Assembly (NCBI GenBank): GCA_021413405.1
Contig: JAIOQL010000585.1
Location: 1-6,434 of the forward strand
DNA: 6,434 nt
Direction of reading: 5' to 3'
Source: Leptospira sp.
Lineage (GTDB): Bacteria; Spirochaetota; Leptospiria; Leptospirales; Leptospiraceae
Shown here: piece by piece, positions 1 through 6,434 of the stretch
Position numbering within the stretch: the stretch's first letter is position 1
How the letters are laid out: every line of letters starts with the position of its first letter
The notes under the pieces: generated by a model
What the model was told of the DNA's origin: nothing
The model's input: the letters and a program-made list of their open reading frames with translations, nothing else
The model's database searches: none
Made by a program: the position numbers and the translations under genes

Positions 1-1987
1 ACAGGCATCTGCCCCAGTTGATGAAAAAGGTGACTATAAAAATAAACTGATTTCTACAAGGCACAGAGGTGATTTCCCTTTCCGTAATCCAAGTGAAATT
101 CAGTATATGGATCTCACACCAATGCAAGTGGTATCCGTTTCCACTTCACTCATTCCCTTCCTCGAGCATGATGATGCAAACCGTGCACTCATGGGTTCGA
201 ACATGCAACGACAGGCGGTTCCTCTTCTTGTGGAAGAAGCACCTTTTGTCGGAACAGGCATGGAAAGCCGTGCAGCCTATGACAGCCGGATTTGCGTTAT
301 TGCAAATGGTGATGGTGTTGTTATGCGCGTGGATTCTTCCGGGATAACCATAAAAGAAGAGGGAGTGAAAGATCCTGTTTTTTACCCTCTTGTGAAATAC
401 AAAAAGACAAACCAGGGAACATGCTTCAATCAGAGACCAATTGTAAGAGTACTGATGGCAGAAAAACCTGGAAAGATTACAAAGATTTCAAAAGATAAAA
501 TAGAGCTCACTTCGATAGAAGGAGAGAAGATTTATTATAGCCTCATAGAAGGTACCAAAGAATTTGCTCCACTGATAAAGGAAGGAGCAAACGTAACCAA
601 AGGCGCAACCCTTGCCGGTCAGATTGTTTATGGTGAGCAAATGGCTGATGACGGAAGTTTTGCGGTTAAAGCAACGATTCTTGCTGACGGACCCGCAATA
701 GACGACGGATATCTTGCACTCGGGAAAAACGTTCTCGTTGCATTCATGCCGTGGGAAGGCTACAATTTCGAGGATGCGATCCTGATCAGCGAAAGAATTG
801 TAAAGGATGATGTATTTACATCCATTCACATCGAAGAATTTGAAATCCAGGCAAGAGAAACAAAATTAGGCCAGGAGCAGATCACACGCGATATTCCAAA
901 CCTGTCGGATAAAGCTTTCCGTGATCTGGATGAAACAGGTGTGATTCGCATTGGGGCTGAAGTCAAAGCAGGTGACATACTAGTTGGTATGGTAACACCG
1001 AAAGGCGAGACAGATCTCACTCCGGAATACAAACTTTTGCATTCCATTTTCGGAGAAAAAGCAAAAGAAGTGAGAGATTCATCTCTGCGCCTTCCAAATG
1101 GAAATGAAGGAACTGTAATCGATATTAAACGTTATTCCCGTGAAAAGGGAGACGATCTTGCAGCAGGCGTTGAAGAACTTGTAAAAGTTTACGTTGCGCG
1201 CAAGCGTAAACTTCTGGTTGGCGATAAAATGGCCGGGAGACATGGTAACAAGGGAGTCGTGGCCAGGATTATGGCTGAAGAAGATATGCCATATATGCTC
1301 GACGGTACCCAGGCGGATGTAGTTCTGAATCCTCTCGGCGTTCCTTCAAGGATGAATCTTGGCCAGATTTTCGAAACACAACTTGGTTTTGCTGCCAAGA
1401 AATTAAACATCAACTTTGAAACTCCTGTTTTTGACGGAGCAAACGAGTCTGACATTGAACAGTTCTGCAAAGAAGCAGGACTGCCGCTCAATTCCAAATT
1501 TCAATTGTATGATGGAAGAACCGGGGAGCCTTTTATCAACGAGGTTTTCTGTGGTTACATCTACCTGCTGAAACTGGCGCATCTCGTGGACGATAAAATC
1601 CATGCAAGGTCAACAGGCCCATATTCACTGGTGACGCAGCAACCACTTGGCGGGAAAGCACAGTTTGGAGGCCAGAGACTTGGAGAGATGGAAGTTTGGG
1701 CTCTGGAAGCATATGGTGCAAGCCACACACTTCAGGAACTTCTGACAATCAAATCTGATGATATGCTCGGGCGTGCAAGGATTTACGAAGCGATCGTGAA
1801 GGGAATTCATTCGATTAAACCCGGAATCCCTGAATCGTTCAACGTTCTTGTGCAGGAATTACGTGGTTTGGCACTTGATATTATAATCACTGATACGGAA
1901 GGTTCAACCGTTGATATTGCTGATTATGAAGATGAGTATTCGAGAAATAAGAAAAAAATCAAAATTGAATCAATCGAGAACATATGA
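1..1987 (+). CDS. rpoB: DNA-directed RNA polymerase subunit beta, 5'-truncated by window edge
   Basis: Beta subunit of the core RNA polymerase, which with beta' forms the catalytic cleft. The frame is open from the left edge (first full codon at 2), so the gene starts upstream; the window enters at about E. coli residue 618. Visible landmarks are the HDDANRALMG and NMQRQAVP block (166-222, including Arg equivalent to E. coli R687), YNFEDA (761-778, equivalents of E813/D814), the flap-tip helix LLHSIFGEKAKEV (1034-1072), GDKMAGRHGNKG (1220-1255, active-centre lysines), PLGVPSRMN, HLVDDKIHARSTG, and the C-terminal ESFNVLVQELRGL that packs into the clamp. The large E. coli insertion SI2 is absent, as usual outside Proteobacteria. 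About 65 extra residues lie before ADGP (roughly 446-682). The protein ends in a lysine-rich tail and its TGA stop overlaps the rpoC start. The main rifampicin clusters lie upstream and cannot be judged. Identity is certain; the Leptospira-like assignment is from memory. Confidence 0.98.
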   Translation, partial: QASAPVDEKGDYKNKLISTRHRGDFPFRNPSEIQYMDLTPMQVVSVSTSLIPFLEHDDANRALMGSNMQRQAVPLLVEEAPFVGTGMESRAAYDSRICVIANGDGVVMRVDSSGITIKEEGVKDPVFYPLVKYKKTNQGTCFNQRPIVRVLMAEKPGKITKISKDKIELTSIEGEKIYYSLIEGTKEFAPLIKEGANVTKGATLAGQIVYGEQMADDGSFAVKATILADGPAIDDGYLALGKNVLVAFMPWEGYNFEDAILISERIVKDDVFTSIHIEEFEIQARETKLGQEQITRDIPNLSDKAFRDLDETGVIRIGAEVKAGDILVGMVTPKGETDLTPEYKLLHSIFGEKAKEVRDSSLRLPNGNEGTVIDIKRYSREKGDDLAAGVEELVKVYVARKRKLLVGDKMAGRHGNKGVVARIMAEEDMPYMLDGTQADVVLNPLGVPSRMNLGQIFETQLGFAAKKLNINFETPVFDGANESDIEQFCKEAGLPLNSKFQLYDGRTGEPFINEVFCGYIYLLKLAHLVDDKIHARSTGPYSLVTQQPLGGKAQFGGQRLGEMEVWALEAYGASHTLQELLTIKSDDMLGRARIYEAIVKGIHSIKPGIPESFNVLVQELRGLALDIIITDTEGSTVDIADYEDEYSRNKKKIKIESIENI

Positions 1988-4900
1988 CAATGAGAAACAA
2001 TTACACCAGCTTTGACTCAATCACTATCAAAATTGCGTCACCGGAAAGAATTAAAGAATGGTCTTATGGCGAAGTAAAAAAACCGGAAACGATCAATTAT
2101 AGAACGTTGAAGCCTGAAAGAGAAGGACTCTTCTGCGAAAAAATATTCGGAACCACAAAGGATTGGGAATGCTATTGCGGCAAATTCAAATCCATCCGTT
2201 ACAAGGGTGTAATCTGCGACAAATGCGGGGTTGAAGTAACCCACTCCAAAGTCCGTCGCGAAAGAATGGGGCACATTGAACTTGCTGCCCCTGTTTCTCA
2301 TATCTGGTATTACAGATCTGTTCCATCAAGAATGGGCCTTCTTCTGGATATAACAATGAACGCTCTCAAAACGATTTTATATTTTGAGAAATATGTAATC
2401 ATAGATCCGGCAGATTCGGGCCGGTCAAAAGGCGAACTTCTCGATGAGGACGAATACCATTCTTATCTCGATGAATATGGTGATAAATTCATCGCCGGGA
2501 TCGGCGGAGATGCAATCAAAGAACTTCTTGCGCGGATTGACGTCGATGCAGAGGCAAGAGTTATACGCCAGAAAATCCAGGACAAAACAAAAATTTCTGA
2601 TAAACGCATTCTAAAAAGACTCGAAGTGCTCGAAGCGTTCCGCGATTCCGGAAACCGTCCTGAGTGGATGGTGCTTGATGTAGTCCCTGTCATTCCTCCG
2701 GAACTAAGACCAATGGTTCAGCTGGATGGCGGGAGATTTGCGACTTCGGATCTGAATGATCTTTACAGAAGGGTTATCAATAGAAATAACCGGTTGAAAA
2801 GACTTCTTACTCTCAAAGCTCCGGAGATTATTGTCCGGAATGAAAAACGTATGCTTCAGGAAGCAGTCGATGCGTTATTCGACAATTCCCGTAGAAAAAG
2901 AACTGTTAAAGGGAAGGGAAACCGTCCACTCAAATCCATTTCGGATATGCTGAAAGGAAAGCAGGGAAGATTCCGTCAAAACCTTCTTGGTAAACGTGTG
3001 GATTATTCCGGACGTTCCGTAATTGTTGTCGGTCCGGAACTTAAATTTCATCAGATGGGTCTTCCTAAAAAAATGGCACTTGAGTTATTCAAGCCATTTA
3101 TCATGAAACGTCTTGTAGATCTTGAGCTGGCCCCGAACATAAAATCTGCGAAGAAAAAAGTGGAAGCAGAAGACAAAGATGTTTTTGAAGCATTGGAAAC
3201 AGTTGTCCGTGAACATCCGGTTCTGTTAAACCGTGCTCCAACTCTTCACCGTCTTGGGATACAGGCATTTCTTCCTATTCTTGTTGAAGGAAAAGCAATC
3301 AAGTTGCATCCGCTCGTATGCCATGCATTCAATGCTGACTTTGACGGGGATCAGATGGCTATTCACGTGCCTCTTTCTCAAAAGGCACAGCTCGAAACAT
3401 GGATGCTTATGCTTTCTCCGCACAACATATTGAATCCTGCAAACGGACATCCGATCTGCGGACCAACACAGGATATTGTTCTTGGGATCTATTATCTCAC
3501 GAGCGAAATTCAGAACGGTGCAGGACATGGAAAGTTTTTCACAGGTCTTGATGAGATTTTTTATGCACTTGATACGAAAATTCTCGAATTACGTTCCAAA
3601 ATAAGTGTTCTTCACCTTGACAAAATCATTGAAACGACTCCTGGAAGAATCATTGCAGAGGTTTATGATTTGTTCGGGCCGGGTTCTACTGTGACGATGC
3701 TCGATGATATCAAGAGACTTGGCTACCGCTATGCAACGATCTTTGCTCCAACGATTTCGATTGAGGATATTCGTGTTTCTCCTACTAAGATCCCGCTTGT
3801 CAATGAAGCGAACAAAGAAGTTGAAAAAGCGGATATGGAGTACCGGAAAGGTATTATTACAAATGAAGAGCGATACAAAAAAGTAATCGAGATCTGGACC
3901 AAAACTAACGACCGGATCACTGAAAGTATGTTCAAAGAACTGGAAAAAGACAAGGGTGGATTCAATCCTGTCTATGTCATGGCGGCATCCGGGGCGAGGG
4001 GATCAAAACAACAGATCCGTCAGCTGGCAGGGATGAGGGGGCTTATGGCTAAACCTTCCGGGGAAATCATTGAACTTGCGATTCGTTCGAATTTCCGTGA
4101 AGGACTTGGAGTTCTCGAATTTTTCATTTCTACTCACGGAGCAAGAAAGGGTCTCGCGGATACCGCTTTGAAAACAGCTGATGCCGGTTATCTCACCAGA
4201 AGGCTTGTCGATATATCACAGGATGTGATCATAAACGAGCCTGATTGTGGCACTGACAAATTCATCACTCTTGGAGTTGTGAAAGAAGGGGAAAACGTAA
4301 TCGTTTCTCTTGGCGATCGTGTTTTTGGAAGATATACCGCTGAAGAAATCATTGATCCTGTTACTGAACAGGTAGTATTTCCTAAAGACACTCTGATCGT
4401 ACGTTCTGTCGGCCAGAAAATGGAAAACCTGGGATATACAAAAATCAAAGTCAGATCCCCGCTCACTTGCGAAGCAAGACAGGGGATTTGTACAATGTGT
4501 TATGGCATGGATATGGCACGTCTCGTTCCGGTTGAAATCGGGGAGGCAGTGGGAACTATTGCTGCCCAGTCAATCGGCCAGCCTGGAACCCAGCTCACAA
4601 TGCGTACTTTCCACATTGGGGGTGCGGCCTCTGCGAAGATCCAGGAAAAAGAACACAAAATTTCCTTCCGGTCCATTGTAAAAAGTGTGAATGGAAGACT
4701 TGTGCAAAACGGAGCGGGACAGACTGTATTCAGTCGTCGTGGCTCCATCGTTCTGCAACAGCTTATCCAGGATTATCCGGTAGGCGATCTTCTGAACGTT
4801 CGTGTTCAGAATGGAAGCCTGGTAGACAAAGGGGAAGTTGTTGCAAGTAATTCCAAAGGCGACATGGTCACTGCGGAAATGTCGGGGAAAGTTCACATTG

Positions 4901-6126
4901 AAAACGGGAAATTCCGGATCATGGGCGAAGAAATCGTTATCCCTGTAAAAATTGGTACAATTGTAAATGTAAAAGCGGGCGATATAGTCGCACCAAATCA
5001 GCCGGTGGCAGAATTTGATCCGTTCAACGATTTGAGCATTGCAGAATCTGAGGGAATCGTAACGTGGGTTGACCTGGAAGTTGGAAAAAATCTCAGGAGA
5101 GATGAGGATCCGAAAACTCTGAACGTTACTTTTAAAGTAATTGAGCAGAAGCGTGAAAAGTTCAATCCGAGATTTGTTCTCAGCGCATCCAAAGGTCCTG
5201 AGGAATATGCAGTCCCTGTGGATGCAATTCTGAATCTGAAAAATGGTGAAAAGGCTAAAGTAGGGGACATTCTTTTTAAAATTCCTTCGATAGCAGAAAA
5301 AACCAGGGATATAACCGGGGGTCTTCCGCGTGTTGACGAACTTTTTGAAGCAAGGCGTCCAAAAGACGTGTGCACACTCGCCGAAGTCGATGGCAGGATT
5401 GAAGACAAGGGTGAGATAGTAAAAGAAAAAAGAGTACTCTATATAAACCCTGACAATCCTGATATAGAAAAAATTAAAGTTACTATTCCATTAGGAAAAC
5501 AGCTCCGGATTCAAAATGGTGACTATGTGAAACAGGGCGACCAGATGGATGATGGAAATTTTGATCCTCATGATATCCTTAGGATCAAAGGCCCGGAAGC
5601 ATTGTATGCATACCTCGTGAAAGAAGTCCAGGAAGTTTATCGTCTGCAGGGTGTTCATATCAATGATAAACACATCGAAGTGGTTGTCCGTCAGATGCTG
5701 CGTAAAGTTCTCATCACTGATAGCGGGGACACATCATTTGTTTCCCAGCAGCAGATTGATAAATTTATGTTCAAAGAAGAAAATCAGAGAGTAGAGAATG
5801 AAGGTGGAAGCCCGGCAAAATCCATTCCTGTTCTTCTCTCGGCTGCTTCGTTCCAGGAGACTACCAAAGTTCTCACGGACGCTGCGATAAAGGGAAAAAC
5901 TGATCAACTCATCGGACTAAAGGAAAATGTGATCATAGGTCACATGATCCCTGCCGGAACAGGTATGAAAAAATACCAGGACATTGAAGTTTTCAAAGAA
6001 TACTATGGTGATCTTGACCGGATAAGCGTGGAAGAAGAAGAACCTGTCTATGCAGGCTTTTCACAGAAGCCAAATCTGGCCGGAGCGGGACTTGGTCCGG
6101 AACCTGATGAAGATGATGATGTTTAA
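1984..6126 (+). CDS. rpoC: DNA-directed RNA polymerase subunit beta', with two apparent in-frame deletions
   Basis: Largest core RNA polymerase subunit, carrying the catalytic Mg2+ site; 1380 residues. In order: zinc finger 1 (Cys63, 65, 78, 81); clamp helices that bind sigma (about 258-302); switch 2, KGKQGRFRQNLLGKRVDYSG (about 325-344); catalytic NADFDGD (450-456, Asp452/454/456); rim helices with EERYKKVIEIW; bridge helix (about 706-742); zinc 2 cysteines 755, 829, 836, 839, spaced 74/7/3 exactly as in E. coli; trigger loop QLTMRTFHIGG (Gln870, Met873, Arg874, His877); a roughly 230-residue insertion in the trigger loop like E. coli SI3; DITGGLPRVDELFEARRP (from 1109); and an acidic tail. 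Relative to E. coli, conserved segments are absent after Arg555 and after Leu1285. ATG 1984 overlaps the rpoB stop as ATGA; in-frame ATG 1990, giving MRNNYTSF, is equally plausible and closer to the Leptospira N-terminus as remembered. GAGA at 1976-1979 is a weak ribosome-binding site for either. Confidence 0.98.
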   Translation: MTMRNNYTSFDSITIKIASPERIKEWSYGEVKKPETINYRTLKPEREGLFCEKIFGTTKDWECYCGKFKSIRYKGVICDKCGVEVTHSKVRRERMGHIELAAPVSHIWYYRSVPSRMGLLLDITMNALKTILYFEKYVIIDPADSGRSKGELLDEDEYHSYLDEYGDKFIAGIGGDAIKELLARIDVDAEARVIRQKIQDKTKISDKRILKRLEVLEAFRDSGNRPEWMVLDVVPVIPPELRPMVQLDGGRFATSDLNDLYRRVINRNNRLKRLLTLKAPEIIVRNEKRMLQEAVDALFDNSRRKRTVKGKGNRPLKSISDMLKGKQGRFRQNLLGKRVDYSGRSVIVVGPELKFHQMGLPKKMALELFKPFIMKRLVDLELAPNIKSAKKKVEAEDKDVFEALETVVREHPVLLNRAPTLHRLGIQAFLPILVEGKAIKLHPLVCHAFNADFDGDQMAIHVPLSQKAQLETWMLMLSPHNILNPANGHPICGPTQDIVLGIYYLTSEIQNGAGHGKFFTGLDEIFYALDTKILELRSKISVLHLDKIIETTPGRIIAEVYDLFGPGSTVTMLDDIKRLGYRYATIFAPTISIEDIRVSPTKIPLVNEANKEVEKADMEYRKGIITNEERYKKVIEIWTKTNDRITESMFKELEKDKGGFNPVYVMAASGARGSKQQIRQLAGMRGLMAKPSGEIIELAIRSNFREGLGVLEFFISTHGARKGLADTALKTADAGYLTRRLVDISQDVIINEPDCGTDKFITLGVVKEGENVIVSLGDRVFGRYTAEEIIDPVTEQVVFPKDTLIVRSVGQKMENLGYTKIKVRSPLTCEARQGICTMCYGMDMARLVPVEIGEAVGTIAAQSIGQPGTQLTMRTFHIGGAASAKIQEKEHKISFRSIVKSVNGRLVQNGAGQTVFSRRGSIVLQQLIQDYPVGDLLNVRVQNGSLVDKGEVVASNSKGDMVTAEMSGKVHIENGKFRIMGEEIVIPVKIGTIVNVKAGDIVAPNQPVAEFDPFNDLSIAESEGIVTWVDLEVGKNLRRDEDPKTLNVTFKVIEQKREKFNPRFVLSASKGPEEYAVPVDAILNLKNGEKAKVGDILFKIPSIAEKTRDITGGLPRVDELFEARRPKDVCTLAEVDGRIEDKGEIVKEKRVLYINPDNPDIEKIKVTIPLGKQLRIQNGDYVKQGDQMDDGNFDPHDILRIKGPEALYAYLVKEVQEVYRLQGVHINDKHIEVVVRQMLRKVLITDSGDTSFVSQQQIDKFMFKEENQRVENEGGSPAKSIPVLLSAASFQETTKVLTDAAIKGKTDQLIGLKENVIIGHMIPAGTGMKKYQDIEVFKEYYGDLDRISVEEEEPVYAGFSQKPNLAGAGLGPEPDEDDDV

Positions 6127-6209
6127 TCTTTACAATCCAGGTGTGTTTAACAATTTGACAATGGACTCAAATAAAACGGAGATCGTCTGCTACAAAAAAG
6201 GTGAAATGA
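6127..6209. other. rpoC-rpsL intergenic spacer
   Basis: An 83-base AT-rich spacer. I see no GC-rich inverted repeat followed by a T run, so nothing suggests a factor-independent terminator after rpoC. A TTGACA hexamer occurs at 6155-6160, but no acceptable -10 hexamer lies 16-18 bases downstream (the bases there are CGGAGATC). I infer that transcription continues from rpoC into rpsL, although a weak or non-canonical promoter cannot be excluded. Confidence 0.6.
6198..6203 (+). promoter_or_regulatory. Ribosome-binding site of rpsL
   Basis: AAGGTG lies six bases upstream of the ATG at 6210 and matches the anti-Shine-Dalgarno core. The spacing favours 6210 over the out-of-frame ATG at 6206, which would leave only two bases and opens a five-codon frame. 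Confidence 0.7.
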
Positions 6210-6434
6210 ATGCCAACAATTAATCAGTTAATTCGGCTTGGAAGAAAAGGCCAAAAGAAAAAAACAAAATCGCCGGCTCTAAAAGCATGCCCGCAAAGAC
6301 GCGGGGTTTGCACAAGGGTGATGACATTTACACCCAAAAAACCGAATTCAGCTTTGAGAAAAGTTGCGAGGGTTCGTTTAACAACCGGCATTGAAGTAAC
6401 GGCATATATTCCGGGAGAAGGACACAACCTCCAG
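6210..6434 (+). CDS. rpsL: 30S ribosomal protein S12, 3'-truncated by window edge
   Basis: S12 is part of the small-subunit decoding centre, where it contacts 16S rRNA and helps monitor codon-anticodon pairing; it is the classical site of streptomycin-resistance mutations. The 75 visible codons start MPTINQLIRLGRKGQKKKTK and continue through ACPQRRGVCTRV, TPKKPNSALRKVARVRLT and IPGEGHNLQ, which are near-invariant S12 motifs. Bacterial S12 is about 124 residues, so roughly 60% is present and the remainder lies past the right edge. Lys43 and Lys44 (E. coli numbering including Met) are the usual lysines, so no resistance change is seen at that position; the second cluster near residues 88-91 is outside the window. 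The start at 6210 is supported by AAGGTG at 6198-6203. It lies 83 bases after rpoC on the same strand, which suggests co-transcription; rpsG and fusA would be expected next. Confidence 0.97.
   Translation, partial: MPTINQLIRLGRKGQKKKTKSPALKACPQRRGVCTRVMTFTPKKPNSALRKVARVRLTTGIEVTAYIPGEGHNLQ

Noticed and set aside
166..222. Possible rifampicin-resistance determinant
   Set aside because: Only the position equivalent to E. coli R687 falls in the window and it is the usual arginine. The main resistance clusters are upstream of the window.
69..347. Open frame of 92 codons overlapping rpoB in another frame
   Set aside because: It overlaps conserved RpoB sequence (HDDANRALMG, NMQRQAVP) and its translation resembles no known protein.
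4998..5408. Antisense open frame of 136 codons inside rpoC
   Set aside because: It lies wholly opposite strongly conserved beta' sequence, has serine/arginine-rich low-complexity composition and no recognisable motif. It is a shadow of the coding strand.
6155..6160. TTGACA hexamer as the -35 box of an rpsL promoter
   Set aside because: No -10-like hexamer lies 16-18 bases downstream; the nearest AT-rich stretch (TAAAAC at 6172) is only 11 bases away. Chance occurrence in AT-rich DNA is likely.
6206..6223. Five-codon frame starting at ATG 6206 overlapping the rpsL start
   Set aside because: Only two bases separate it from the ribosome-binding site, and the tiny peptide has no support. The rpsL ATG at 6210 has proper spacing.
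6327..6344. Streptomycin-resistance change in S12
   Set aside because: The TPKKPN motif has the normal lysines at 43 and 44; the other resistance cluster is outside the window.
6224..6427. Antisense open frame opposite rpsL
   Set aside because: The + strand clearly encodes S12 over the same bases; the antisense product has no family features.

Overview
The window is a 6.4-kb piece of a conserved transcription/translation gene cluster. All genes are on the + strand: the 3' part of rpoB (RNA polymerase beta), complete rpoC (beta'), and the first 75 codons of rpsL (ribosomal protein S12). This is the usual junction of the rpoBC and str operons. No tRNA, rRNA, mobile element, CRISPR array or unrelated gene is visible, and the only real gap is 83 bases between rpoC and rpsL.

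The proteins look like those of a spirochaete of the Leptospira lineage. This rests on remembered similarity, not a search. The RpoC N-terminus and zinc-finger region, the RpoB C-terminal half with an extra module before its ADGP motif, and the rpoB-rpoC-rpsL order all fit. Base composition appears moderately AT-rich. The genus cannot be fixed from the window.

Layout: 1-1987, rpoB, entering from the left at about E. coli residue 618, so the main rifampicin pocket lies outside; 1984-6126, rpoC, overlapping the rpoB stop by four bases (ATGA); 6127-6209, a short spacer with a ribosome-binding site but no convincing promoter or terminator; 6210-6434, rpsL, cut by the window end. Beta and beta' together form the RNA polymerase active-centre cleft. 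S12 sits in the decoding centre of the 30S ribosome.

The most unusual observation is in rpoC. The frame is intact and the catalytic, zinc-binding, bridge-helix and trigger-loop residues are present, but two short conserved segments seem to be missing in frame. One is about 25-27 residues in the pore domain (junction near 3648/3649). The other is 13 residues in switch 1 near the C-terminus (junction near 5838/5839). Either the enzyme is unusual or the assembled sequence has lost 75-81 and 39 bases. No novel multi-gene system is visible.
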